Part shown: one piece after another, positions 50,726 to 61,339 of the stretch
How positions within the stretch are numbered: the stretch's first letter is position 1
Layout of the letters: the number at the start of each line of letters is the position of its first letter
From: Malassezia japonica
Taxonomy: Eukaryota; Basidiomycota; Malasseziomycetes; Malasseziales; Malasseziaceae
Assembly: GCF_029542785.1 (NCBI RefSeq)
Contig: NC_083372.1
Location: forward strand, 62,001 to 126,000
Direction: 5' to 3'
Length of the DNA: 64,000 nucleotides
Notes under the pieces: model-generated
Told to the model about the DNA's origin: nothing
Databases searched by the model: none
The model's input: only the letters and a program-made list of their open reading frames with translations
Translations under genes and position numbers: made by a program

Positions 50726-52088
50726 CTACAGATGATGCGGGAATTTTGCCTCGATTTCACGGCGTGCGGGGGCGTAAATGATGAACTGGGCCAAGACAAT
50801 GAAGTCGAGGATGATCGTGCCTGAGGTAAGAGCGCACAGACATACCCAAGCTACCCATAATCCAGCTAGCATTTTCAATGAGGTAACCGCGCGAATGGTC
50901 CTTGAGTACGATAGACTGGGTTAGAAAAAATTCACGCACCAGAACGTAAGTGACGTTGCCCCCGACCGCGAAAACGAAGAGCGCGAGACTCAGGCCTGCA
51001 CACTTGGTGTGGCAGTTTTTGAAAATCTGGGGGATGCGCGATGCAATGTACAACAAGGCGCTTAACCAGCCCAGCAGCTGAGCGTCCCAGCGCAGAACAA
51101 CTGGGTTCTCTTCCGGAGACTTTTTCAAGATAAGCGCAGTGTGGTCTGCCAGAATGGAGGACTCGTCCACAGAGTACCACGCAATCACACCCGTAACAAT
51201 GACAAAGCCAAGGGTGATCATATACTTGAACATAGCAAACTGGAGGGGGGTGAACTGGTCGAAGAAAACAGTCACTGACTCGCACACCTGCTCCCACGCC
51301 TTACGCAGGCGGCTCTGAGCAACTTCCACTTGACCGCCAACCAGTGGCGTAGTTTCAGTCGCAGTAGGGGCATCTCCAGTTGCGCCCGGCGAGATAAGAG
51401 CACCGCTTTGGTAGTACTTTCCATAGTACCACCACTGCCAGATAAGGAGTAGGTCGCAGACACAGTAATACGCGGCCAGGTTAATCTGCAGTGTCAGTAT
51501 GCACCGAAATTAAAACAACCTACCATTGTCCAGAGGACTCCCTGCAAGAGACCTCCGACCAGGTTGAATGCATCACCGCCTAACCAAATTAGGATGAACC
51601 AAATGGACAATCCATCGGTGGACTTCAAGACGTAGTTCTCGTGAATTTGACTGAAAACGGGAAGGGCCTGCGTAAAATGAAATGAAGGTCAATAAACGAT
51701 ACAGTGAGTTTAAATGTCACAGCAAAGTCAAGAGAAGGAATCCAAGTGTTAGGAACAGTCGCGGCACAATAGCGTTAGAAGCGGTCCAAAACAGTCTCGG
51801 CGAACAAATCCGCCTGACAACATGGCCCTACTCACGGTGTGTAGACAATTACCCAGCAAGCAATACTTCATGTTACAATCGGTCAGAGGTGACAACCAAT
51901 GGCGCGGTCAGCATCTAACGCAATTCGTCAGGAAATACGTACGAGACCCTAGATGATTAGCACCCGACTCAAATATATATATATATATATATAACGTACC
52001 ATCCCATCACAAAGGAGAGCCGGTCTGTCACCGGAATAGCCGCAAGGGCTGCTGGCGTTTCCGCCAAAAATTCCAGTATAGCAGGCAT
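50726..52088 (-). CDS. PQ-loop vacuolar cationic amino acid exporter (Ypq1/LAAT-like) with 13-nt microexon
   Basis: Five exons: 52088-52000, 51865-51853 (13 nt), 51667-51524, 51485-50846 and 50820-50726, giving 326 aa. Introns are 134, 185, 38 and 25 nt. Without the microexon the first and third exons are out of frame. With it, SFVMG-CIACW-ALPVFSQIHENYVLKSTDGLSIWF reads through, matching the CW and SxDGLS pattern of Ypq1-type proteins. Seven membrane segments are expected: PQ-loop 1 is degenerate (FSQ), PQ-loop 2 is intact (ASRIPQIFKNCHTKCAGLS). Family members export Lys/Arg/His from vacuole or lysosome. The introns are unusually long for this window, and the first holds an (AT)n tract. Confidence 0.85.
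51853..51865 (-). other. 13-nt microexon of PQ-loop gene
   Basis: The minus-strand exon tattgcttgctgg is flanked by an AG acceptor (...catgaag) and a gtaatt donor. It supplies the Cys-Ile-Ala-Cys-Trp bridge and the one-base phase change needed to join exon 1 (phase 2) to exon 3 (phase 0). The flanking introns are 134 and 185 nt, much longer than the window norm. The call rests on frame and on family similarity, not on transcripts. Confidence 0.7.
51973..51993. repeat. (AT)n microsatellite inside intron
   Basis: A run of about ten AT units sits just inside the donor of the first intron of the PQ-loop gene (minus strand). It is the only pure AT microsatellite I noticed in the window. Its position next to a gtacgt donor means length changes could affect splicing. 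Confidence 0.9.
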
Positions 52089-53053
52089 GAAAGTCGAAAC
52101 AGACAGATTTCTCCTGCAGGATCTCTGCGGGAGTGACCTTCGCAAAAAATTTGCGTTATGTGGCTTAGCGATAGGCTATACATTGGTTTATTTTCTTGAC
52201 TACCCTATCTGGTAGGCCATCCCTGTCGTGGCATTTTTGTAATTCGCTGATTTACACAAGATACACTCATCTGACCCGAGCTTGCATAATAACTGCAACG
52301 CCCGCGTGCATTTGACTTGCTGGGGTGCGCGGGTGCCGAACTGCGCTTTGCTATTTCCTTGTGATAGTTCCGCAATATGGGAAACTACAATTTAGTCTTT
52401 CTCTGTCGAACACAGCCATGTTTCTGATTGGCCAAAATTCCTATGGATTCGCTTAGCTGCTACCAGTGCCAAGAAAAGTACGCCAATCGCTCTCTTGAAA
52501 TTATCTGCCCCAAATTGTCTGTCCAGTCATATTAGAGTATTCTATACGCAATGGATGACTGCGATGGCAGGGAACTTGTGTGCCTGTCAGAAACTCCGCG
52601 GATGCCCTCATAGGGACACTGCACCGATGGGCGCTGAAAGCTGCTCGATCATGATTGCATCGACCTCCTGTGATTGGCTGCCCTACAATTTATTGCATGC
52701 GCGAGCATAATCTGGTGCGCAGCGGAAGAGTGTGGTTTGCTTAATCACGGCAGCCCGGAGAATAGTCATATTTGAACCTGAGCCATCAGCTTGGGTTGAA
52801 GCAACCACAGCTTGTTTTATTGTTCAATACACGCTGTTCTCAGGGATTGGGCGAAGTTATACGCTAGGTACTTAGTACCAATCGCTCCCAAGACATTAAA
52901 CATCGGATTTGCTCTGTTGCTATTTAATCCGGCGCACGAGCAATCCAAATCGCCTAAACTGGAACGAAGTACGCCTCTTGATTTTTGAGGCCTTTCCAAA
53001 TCGTGCAAGCGTTCAACCCACGACCTAGAATCGAGGGCCTGTTGGAGGTTGCC
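52089..53053. other. 965-bp divergent intergenic region, PQ-loop gene / GATA factor
   Basis: This is the longest gene-free stretch in the window and more AT-rich than the coding DNA. I see no coding exon. Three HGATAR-type sites occur: CGATAG at 52169-52174, CTATCT (AGATAG reversed) at 52205-52210 and TTATCT (AGATAA reversed) at 52501-52506. A short inverted repeat CGCAAA...TTTGCG lies at 52141-52155. It likely holds complex promoters for both genes. Confidence 0.5.
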
Positions 53054-54496
53054 ATGCATCCTATTCCTTCTAGCATGGCGATCTTGAGCAATACACGGCC
53101 GGGGGCACAGTTGCAGCACTACAGCCCTCCTTCGCGAACTATGCTCCCCCCCCTAGCCAGTCTTACGGATTTGGGCCACCCTACCAAGTCAGCAATGCCT
53201 TTTGATGGCTATGCCAGGGATACGCCTCGCACGAACCCCCTACCCCGCTCTGAGAGCGAGTCTGCACTGACCAATAGCATTGCGCCGAAAGCGAACGGTA
53301 GTGCTGATCACTCTCACCTTGCCTGTGGTGTGCTTCACAAACACCCGACTATGCTTTCAAGGGAGCACGAACTAGGCTCACGCCTTCCCCAAGATGAACT
53401 CCATGATGCCAGCAACCACTCCGTCCACCGTAACCCTCGGCCAGGGTTCCAAAGCATGCCCTACGATCGCTCTATGAGAGTCTCTGATCGCCGAGAGCAG
53501 TCCTATGCAGTGCATGCAGTGCCTCTGCCCCCCAGGGCCAATTCCCGGTACCTGGATTTGGAAAGTTACGACTTGCAAAACTTCGCGTACAGGCCCAAGG
53601 TTCATCTGGGTGAGCCTATTATTCACTCTCGGGGTGATGTCCGCTCCCACTGGATGATGGATACAAGTCCCTACCGCGACTATCCCGCCCCTCTGCCAGA
53701 GTTGCGCTGGCAAGGCATTCGCGAAACAAGAATCTCGCCGTCTGCCGATGGTTACGACCCTGCTTACGCACATGCAAACCACGGCATGGGTTTCCACTCC
53801 AGGGCTCCGGGTGCTGACGCCCGTGCCCCTTCGCCGCGTTATTTGGATTCGAAGTACGGTGAATTCCGGTCTCCTTCGGGGTATGGTCACCATTCGTATC
53901 CTCCATTCCGCCGGTCGGACTACGGCCATGATCCCGTCAATGAATCTCGATCTGCGCCGCCCGCCCATCCTCAGCGCACTGAGCGTATGCAATCCTTGAG
54001 TCCCCAACAAATGTACTCGGACTCGAGTCCTACGGTTGACGCCAAACGTCGTCTTAGTGTCTCAGAATCGCCTGGCTCCCCGGTTCGACCTGCAGCGGTC
54101 AAGTTCACCAAGACGGGTAAGACGGGTGGCCGCTCCAAGCACTCGGGCAACCATGTGTGCCAGGGTTGTCAAGCAACTACCACGCCTGAATGGCGCAAAG
54201 GTCCAACCGGACCGCGCACGCTATGCAACGCCTGTGGTCTCTTGTATGCCAAGATGTGCCGCAAGCGTGAGCAGGATGCTGTGGCTGCTGCTATTGCATG
54301 CAACCGCGACCCCGCTCTTGCCCGGAAGGAAGTGGCGGATGAGTTACTGAAGGAAGACCGTCGCGAAGAGATTCTGGAATCTCTACGCGCAGGTGTCCGT
54401 GTTGTTGCCAGTGTAAAGCAGCATCGTATGGGCGCCAACCTTAGCGCAAAGCACGCCCAGGACATACTCGATCCGACCAAGGCGTCGTCCACCTAA
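53054..54496 (+). CDS. GATA-type zinc finger transcription factor
   Basis: The single exon encodes 480 aa from the first ATG ([11 protein letters not shown]). The first 370 residues are Ser/Pro/Tyr/His-rich and disordered. One GATA finger lies at about 385-410: [27 protein letters not shown], that is CX2CX18CX2C with the [10 protein letters not shown] loop. The 18-residue loop places it in the class IVb group (WC-2-like and related fungal factors), not the 17-residue nitrogen-regulator class. A basic KMCRKREQ segment and a predicted helical Asp/Glu/Arg tail follow. No PAS domain is visible, so it is not a full WC-2. Regulatory target is unknown; GATA motifs in its own upstream region allow autoregulation. 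Confidence 0.88.
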   Translation: MHPIPSSMAILSNTRPGAQLQHYSPPSRTMLPPLASLTDLGHPTKSAMPFDGYARDTPRTNPLPRSESESALTNSIAPKANGSADHSHLACGVLHKHPTMLSREHELGSRLPQDELHDASNHSVHRNPRPGFQSMPYDRSMRVSDRREQSYAVHAVPLPPRANSRYLDLESYDLQNFAYRPKVHLGEPIIHSRGDVRSHWMMDTSPYRDYPAPLPELRWQGIRETRISPSADGYDPAYAHANHGMGFHSRAPGADARAPSPRYLDSKYGEFRSPSGYGHHSYPPFRRSDYGHDPVNESRSAPPAHPQRTERMQSLSPQQMYSDSSPTVDAKRRLSVSESPGSPVRPAAVKFTKTGKTGGRSKHSGNHVCQGCQATTTPEWRKGPTGPRTLCNACGLLYAKMCRKREQDAVAAAIACNRDPALARKEVADELLKEDRREEILESLRAGVRVVASVKQHRMGANLSAKHAQDILDPTKASST

Positions 54497-54843
54497 GGTA
54501 TTATTGTGATCACTTGAAACAACCGGCTAATCGGCCCTACAACCTGTCTAAATGTTAATTGGTCGTGTTACCCTCCTCCAACCTTTCAAAAAAATAAATC
54601 ACATTGTCATGGATTATGACAGTGTCATTCTCTACCCCGGCATTCCCATCATATGGGCCCCTGTACATTCCGAGTAATCCTATCCGATGTAAAATGCTCT
54701 AAATTTCATCGCATTCTCAAAGTGCATGTCTCTGCCATCCATTCTATCCTTCACCCTGGTTCAAAGCTCATGCAAGCAATGTCTTAATGAAGGAGCTCTG
54801 AGTTTACTACAAATCAAATCAGCGTAAGGCGCTGTGTGTTATC
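54497..54843. other. 347-bp convergent 3' region
   Basis: This AT-rich spacer lies between the stop codons of the GATA factor and the flavin monooxygenase. It has no open frame of note, no repeat and no recognisable RNA gene. It probably holds both 3' UTRs and terminators. Confidence 0.5.
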
Positions 54844-56478
54844 CTATTCCTCCTTCTCCTCCTCCTTCGACTCATTGGCCGCATTCAGCACGAGGTCAGC
54901 ACGTTGCGTGACCAGGCCATGGCGAAGGCGGTAGAAGATGTTGCTGAGCGTGAGGCGGAACTTGGGCTTGTCCGTCTTGGGGTCCTTGACCCAGAATCCA
55001 TAGCCATTCAGAACGTAGAAGACGTACTGAAGACGCTCGAAGCGACTGCACAGGAATAACACGAACCAAAGGCACAGTTCCATGTAGGTGAAGAACTCGA
55101 GCTGGCCACCCGGTGCACTCTCCTTGATGAAGCGAATCACGTCGACCCACAGGCGCATGTCATGAGGCTTGGGGCGTGTCTTCGGGTCGTTCAAAAACAG
55201 ACTAAGAATGCGGGCATATACGCCAATGTGGAAGTGGCCGACGGTGCCAACAGCGTCGTGGAAAGTCGAGTTGGTGCACACAACACTCCAGTCATTGATC
55301 GGGAACACCTGCAGGTACATGTTAGGACGAGAGTAGCCCTCCGGGAAGAGATAGTCGGGCAGGAAGTCAAACGAGGGACGCTCGAAGCCACCAGCCATGA
55401 CAATGATATCAGCCTCGCTGAAACGCATCTCGCCTTCCTCGCCCTTCTTCTGACCACGCTTGCGAGCATTCCACTCGATACCATCGCCTTTGACCTTTAG
55501 CACGTCACCGCGTTCGTAATCAGCCTTGCCTTCGCGCACGAGCGACAGGACCTTGTTGTTGACGATGGGCGTACCAGTGTAGAAGCCCTGGACAGGAGCC
55601 ATCTTCTCCGTAAGTTCGCGGTAGTGGAACGTCTTCAGGAACATTTCAGGGACGAACGACAATGGCATCTCACGGCCAAAGGGCTGGAGAGAAAGCAGAC
55701 AATCAACGACAAAGTTGCGCGGAATAACCCACTTGTCACTGCGAGCCAGGATGGTCGGCTTGTTGGCACCCTTGTTCACAGCCAGCTCCAGAGCCTCGAC
55801 ACCACTAGCACCACCACCAACAATGAGCACGTTCTTGCCCTCAAAGTCGATGTTGTCCAGCTGGCTCGAGTGTACAATCTTGCCCTTGAACTGCTCTTCA
55901 CCCGGAAGCTTGAGCATCTTAGGCTTTCCGCACGTTCCAATCGTCACGACAAGACCATCAAAGATCTCGGACTGATTTCCGTTGATCACCCAGCGCGAAT
56001 GGCCCTCCTCGCCCTCGAGCTTGGTCGAAGAAGAATGACGCTCGACCTTGGTGACACGAGTGTTGAAGCGGGTACGGTTCTTGAGGCCATAAACATTCCA
56101 AATCTTGCGGATGTTCTGGAGCACCTGGTCACGGTGGGGATACCAGTAAGTCCAGTGCACGAGAGGATGGAAGCGGTACAGCATCGAGTTGATCTGAAGA
56201 CCACTCGTCGAATTCACATTAGCCCAGATACCACCCGACTCGGATGCGGCCTCAAAGATTGTAACCTGGAAACCTTGCGCAACCAGTTGAGAAGCGGTGG
56301 AAATGCCCGAAAGACCAGCGCCGATCACGGCCACATGACCAAACTTGTTCTCGGGACGGGGAACAGGGGGGAGGGGACTGAAGAAATACGAGATCAGCAC
56401 CTCAATGCACTCATAAATATAGAGCAAGACCGCATTGAGGAGACCGAAAACGCAGCAGCAGATGCCACAAGCGCCCAT
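54844..56478 (-). CDS. Membrane-associated flavin-containing monooxygenase
   Basis: The single exon encodes 544 aa. A hydrophobic N-terminus (GLLNAVLLYIYECIEVLISYFF) anchors the protein. Then come the FAD Rossmann loop GAGLSGISTASQL (about residue 52), the second dinucleotide loop GGGASGVEALEL for NADPH, and the FMO-like fingerprint FKGKIVHSSQL. ATG-type TIGTCGKPKM and MAGGFERPSF follow, then a C-terminal membrane segment FFTYMELCLWFVLFLCS. The fingerprint ends in Leu where Tyr/Phe (FMO) or Trp (Baeyer-Villiger) is usual, so the class is uncertain. Substrate unknown; N/S-oxygenation or ketone oxidation are options. The tail ends in an acidic KEEEKEE. Expressed away from NAXE. Confidence 0.88.
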   Translation of the reverse strand: MGACGICCCVFGLLNAVLLYIYECIEVLISYFFSPLPPVPRPENKFGHVAVIGAGLSGISTASQLVAQGFQVTIFEAASESGGIWANVNSTSGLQINSMLYRFHPLVHWTYWYPHRDQVLQNIRKIWNVYGLKNRTRFNTRVTKVERHSSSTKLEGEEGHSRWVINGNQSEIFDGLVVTIGTCGKPKMLKLPGEEQFKGKIVHSSQLDNIDFEGKNVLIVGGGASGVEALELAVNKGANKPTILARSDKWVIPRNFVVDCLLSLQPFGREMPLSFVPEMFLKTFHYRELTEKMAPVQGFYTGTPIVNNKVLSLVREGKADYERGDVLKVKGDGIEWNARKRGQKKGEEGEMRFSEADIIVMAGGFERPSFDFLPDYLFPEGYSRPNMYLQVFPINDWSVVCTNSTFHDAVGTVGHFHIGVYARILSLFLNDPKTRPKPHDMRLWVDVIRFIKESAPGGQLEFFTYMELCLWFVLFLCSRFERLQYVFYVLNGYGFWVKDPKTDKPKFRLTLSNIFYRLRHGLVTQRADLVLNAANESKEEEKEE

Positions 56479-56619
56479 CGTGGATAGGAGGTGACGATCT
56501 GAACGCGCCTGTCCCTGCTTGACCAAAGCAACGGGCTCTATGTCCGCATCCAAATCCGGGCATGTATGATTACATAATCGTTGCACAGACCACCTGGACC
56601 CTGCCACCACAACGCCACT

Positions 56620-57389
56620 ATGCTCGCGATGCGGTTTTTGACAAGCGCGGCTGCACAGCAGATTGACCGGGATCTGATGTCGGAAGCCGGAGGGTTTAGC
56701 ATTGATCAGCTCATGGAGCTCGCCGGACTTTCGTGCGCAGAGGCTGTATTCCACAGCTACCCGCCTGCCCAACACAAGCGCATCTTGGTCGCCTGTGGCC
56801 CGGGCAACCAGGGCGGCGATGGTCTTGTAGCGGCGCGCCATCTGCACCACTTTGGGTACAGCCCTACAATCTGGTACCCCAAGGCAAAACAGGCCCCTCT
56901 ATTTGACGTATGTGGCTGAAGCTAATTCAGGGATTGGTTCAACAACTCCGTAATCTCTCTGTCCCATTCATTGACACGAATGCATTTGAGACGCAGGTAA
57001 GCAAGGAGACGGATGTCGTTCTCGACTCGATATTCGGGTTCTCTTTCCATGGTGAGCCGCGCGAGCCGTTCCGCTCTGCACTTGAAGCGATGATTCGCGC
57101 TCAAAAGGCACAGCGCGCTGTGCCGATTGTCTCGGTCGACATTCCATCTTCGTGGAACGTCGATGAAGGCCCATCTACATCCGAGCTGGCCTCTTCGTTC
57201 CAGCCCAATGTCCTTGTGTCACTCACCGCACCCAAAATGGGTGTCGCTTCGTTTGCAGGCGAGAAGCACTGGCTTGGCGGCCGCTTTGTTGACCCTACGG
57301 TATCAGCCAAATATGATTTACAGCTGCCTGCCTATCCTAATACGTCACAAGTAGTAGACATCACCGGAGCAAAACCGCTTGATGTGTAG
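56620..57389 (+). CDS. NNR1: NAD(P)H-hydrate epimerase (YjeF N-terminal domain)
   Basis: Two exons (56620-56907, 56931-57389; 23-nt intron with gtatgt donor and gctaattcag end) encode 248 aa. The single YjeF_N domain has AAAQQIDRDLMSEAGGFSIDQLMELAG, the nucleotide loop GPGNQGGDGLVAARHL, the joined PLFDGLVQQL, LDSIFGFSFHGEPREPF and VSVDIPSSWNVDEG. The enzyme interconverts R- and S-NAD(P)HX so that the dehydratase can repair both; animal NAXE is mitochondrial and cytosolic. A second in-frame ATG (MRFLTS) lies three codons in. Confidence 0.94.
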
Positions 57390-57441
57390 AACCCTTATCA
57401 TTAGAACCATTGTCTCTACAATAGATCGGCAAGTGAGATAT

Positions 57442-60400
57442 TTACTCAGTGTGCCCCGAAGGGGGACGGTACGGCGAGAGAGGGGCTGTGTCGTGCCGAG
57501 CATCCACCTGGGCACCAGTGCCAGCTTCATGGGGCGCAGGGAATGCCTCTGAGTAATTTTGTTCAGGTGAAAGGTTAATCCGCACTGGCGCGTCATCCGC
57601 CAGGTATGGTGTTTCGCTGAGATTGACGAGCGAGGCCCGGCTCTGGTTGTCCTCGTAATAATACGCGATCAAATCGGTCGCACTAGCCGTGGGCGGCAGA
57701 GGTGACACAGTAGGCCGAGACGGGATAAGGGAGCTGGGTATAGCTTGCAAAGCACCTTGTGCCGTAGCGTCCCTTTGACTTGGCATCAAAGGTAGATGCT
57801 GGCTTGAAGACTTGGGCGATGTCGAGTACAAATCAGACGCAAACTGTGGCCCATTGTCCGATCCCTGGCGCACGAATTGTGGCATAGGATACTCATAAGT
57901 GCCTTGGCGTAGGGGAGGGACATCGTCGCTCTTTGCAAGTGCGGAAAAGCCAGAATCATAACTCATCATACTGGAGGGGCGCTTGGCAAAGGGAGCCGGT
58001 GGCTGGAAGTCAAATTCATTGTCAGTATCATTAGGTGTCGTTGCATATTGACGGTGTATCATGGCCTGGTACGGGTCACTAACCATCTCATGATTCGCGT
58101 CACTGGATGGGTTGAACGGCAACGAGATGACAGAATCACGTTTGATGTCACCCAGCATGATATCATTTTCTTTCGAAGTGACACCTTCGCTGTCCAGTTC
58201 AGTTAGCACCGAGCTGCTTTCAACCGGTCCTTCGTAGATGTCTGACAGATTGTTCATCATGCTGGCGTGGACAATAGGAGTCAATAGGGGCTCGTGTAAG
58301 AAAGGGTGACCAAACTGGCGCATCAGCCTCTGCCGGTCGGCGTCGTGCACATGCACCTTAGTCCTGGCCAAGTCCATCGCCGACGGGGTGTACCACATGA
58401 ACTTGGGCTCAAGCTTAAAGTGGCAATAAACACGGAACGCGATTACGAATAGCACAGGCGGGATACAAGACACGGCCTCGACCCAGGATTGGTACAGCCC
58501 GACAACAATCGCAATAATGATTTGCATGCACCCAATCACCACGAGCAGGCGATTGATGACGATACTCCACAACCGACCGCCGGTTTCGCTTTTCGTCCTG
58601 TACACATAGAGGAACTGGTACTTGTATACGACCGATGCCATCCAAAATACAGCCGCAACAAATGCGACGACAAGCGGTGCAAGCGGTGCATAGACAGTGC
58701 CGATGGCGGCAAGGAATAGCAGCTCGGCATAGTACGTCCAGTACAAGAAGAAAGGCGGCCGTGCAATCTCGAAAAGCTCACGCGGCGTACGAAGTGCGGT
58801 GTGTTTGTGAATCCAGACCACAACGAGGCGGTAAATCTGTGCCAGCTCGAAGAGCTGCATATACCCTTTCAGGACAATCCACGTCATCCAGTACCCGGAC
58901 AAGCCCTGGAACCGCTTTGCGATACGTTCAAGCAGTGGCTTCCACAGCTCCGATAGAATTTGGGATGCCGCCTCGTGTCTGCGTACCTTGACGATAAGAA
59001 TCACTGCCACGTCCAAAATCACACTGATTAATGAAAAGATCAAAAAGTGTGTCAGGATAAGAAAGGCAAAATACTGGCCACAGAGCGCTGCATCGCGCGA
59101 CTCACGCGTACGCACGCCGCGGTACATTGCAATCTGCCGCATAATAATGGGCAGGCCCAATGCAAAGAGCATAGAGATAACGGGTGGGAGCAGACCTGAT
59201 ACAGCAGCAAACGACAGCTGGCTCCTAGCTTGCCAGTCGCGAAGGAATGTGAGATTATCGCGAAACGCGTTCATGTTTGCGATCAATGCAACGACAGCGA
59301 GGGGAATAAGGTTGACACAAAATAGAAGGGCGTAGTACACAAGACCCAGTGTTTTGTTCTTCCGGCGTTGCTCCCGCGACATGACAAGGTTCTGCCAAAG
59401 GATGTCGCGTGGAGATGAAGCAAGCTTGATCCGCATGCCTAGCGCCCGCTTTTTGCTTAGTGCCTTGGCCACCGTGTGTGCGTAGGCAATGGCAGCAAAG
59501 GAAGCAAACCCGTACGACATGGGCTCACCCTCGACCTTGTCCGAACGTGCCTCGCTGATATCCCGCTGAATGCTTGTGAGTTCACCTGTGTAGTAGTCGA
59601 TTGCATCCACTTTGGCGCCGCCCATGAGATTCTCCATGTGCCCGCCCACACGAACCAGCGGCCGTTTTGCGTGTTTGTGCCGCAGGACCTTGTTCAGGCA
59701 CGACTCTAGCCTCATGACTGTCTCTTTTTGCTCGTGCATAAGCTCAGGGAGATTGTTCATAGAGCGGCCGATCTGAACTTCCGAGAGAGGATAAGGGATG
59801 TGGGCGCTTGTGAGCGCTTCGCGCAGACCACTGTCACTTTGGTATTGGGGAGGGATATCTGTGATCATCAGGGCACGAGAGTAGTAGCTGCGCTGGTACT
59901 GGACCGAAGTAAAAAAATCTTGGCGCAGCGCAATCACCTTTCTGTAGTACAAAAAGATGAAGGTCAAGGCGATCAGTGTGGCTAGGTAGCTGAGGGTGAC
60001 GTGTGCCCACAAGCGCGGCCCGCTGACCTGGTTCATCGTGACATACAAGAGATAGTCCTGGTCATTTTGTTGGGAGGTTGTATTGCCCTGTGCATCTGGC
60101 TGCGTATTTGTCTTGACATGGGACAGGCTGTATGACAAGTCCACAGGGATCAACACCACACAAGTGAGCGCTGCAATAATAGTGAGCGACCACCGGACCA
60201 TGTGCAAAAAGTATAGGAATACAGTCGCATCAGTCCCGGCCGCCGCCTTAACATCTGGCATGCTCTTGCGCAGCACTGAAGGCAGCCATCGGAAAGTTGT
60301 CTTAGAAAACTCAGACTGCGCATAGCCTCGGCCCGCGTATTTCGTCTTGGGAGCATATAAATTCTGGGTTAGGCGCCCTACATACCTTGTGCCGTGGGCG

Positions 60401-60582
60401 CAAAAAGAAAAAGACACCAAGTGTCACCACGCCAAGTCCAAAGAAGATGGCAATGAACAAACCCACAGCTGAAGAAGAGCCGCGCTTGGACTGGGTCAGG
60501 GAGGGAAACGTACAATGCTATCCGACAGGTTATTGAGGATTGCACTAGACGCATTGGAGTCCTGTGTTTGTGGCGTTGCCAT
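57442..60582 (-). CDS. CSC1/OSCA-type calcium-permeable channel
   Basis: Three exons (60582-60514, 60490-60386, 60363-57442; introns 23 and 22 nt) encode 1031 aa. The first two exons supply the N-terminal membrane segment VGLFIAIFFGLGVVTLGVFLFL and the PRHKNLYAPKTKY join seen in the family. The core has the second TM region, the cytosolic RRM-like loop (MITDIPPQYQSDSGLREAL ... ASPRDILWQNLVMSREQRRKNK), and the channel TM bundle (VPPVISMLFALGLPIIMRQI, YFAFLILTHFLIFSLISVILD, YAELLFLAAIGTVYAPLAPLVV and others). A 280-residue disordered C-terminus follows. Family members are osmo- or mechanosensitive cation channels. Named fungal relatives are Csc1, Rsn1 and Phm7; I cannot choose among them. Confidence 0.93.
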
Positions 60583-61339
60583 CGTCAATTCGACGGCGAC
60601 GCCAGGACGGCGGAAGACAGGCTGCGCCGTGCACACCAGTTCCACGCACTTCCGGCGGCTGTGCCTCCACACAATTAAAATCAGGGCAGTGCTGACTGAT
60701 CGGGTACGCGTTGACCGGGGATCGGCTCCACATTGGTGCCGCAGTCGCGCAGCCGAGAGGCACGCTATTCTGGTGCACTGGTAAGAATCCGTTTGTTCTC
60801 TTGTCGGACTGTCAGTGTCAAAATTAGAACAATGATTTTCGTCCGCTCGATCAAGCAACGTATGAAGTCTCACTATCGTGGTCTTACTACTTATCGCATC
60901 TGAGCTTACAGGCGCTCCTTACTTGCGTAGTTCCCAGTAGAGAATAAGCTCTCCGAACCCTTTGTGCCAGCCCTGCGCCGATGCCTGCCGCTCCACAATG
61001 CCGGCGGCCAGTTAAAACTTAATTTCAAATATACCAAATGCAGGACGGTGGAGAAATGGGAAAATGCGAAAGCGGGACAATTGGCGCAGGGCTGCATCCT
61101 GGTCAGGGCCACATTGTGACGTTCGTGGCGCGTCTGTGAGAGGGACACTTTCTCTTTCCACAACAGCGTACTCAGCCGTTACCAGCTGGTCGTGTACAGT
61201 GGTTTTTGTGACTGTTACTACGTCAGTTGCGAAGCAGCGCACCTCTTGCCACCCGAGTCGAGCGCCTGAGCGCAGCTTGACGCGTCGAGCCTAGTTCCTG
61301 GCAGAGAGGTGTCTGTGTTATAGCCTGACACGGACCCTG
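60583..61339. other. 757-bp divergent intergenic region
   Basis: It lies between the CSC1-like and ROM2-like starts. Short open frames on both strands lack conserved content. I saw no CACGTG, repeat or RNA gene. The length suggests regulated promoters or long 5' UTRs for one or both genes. Confidence 0.45.

Noticed and set aside
51675..51918. Separate small gene on the + strand inside the PQ-loop introns
   Set aside because: The 78-codon frame lacks any motif, and the region is explained by two introns and a microexon on the minus strand.
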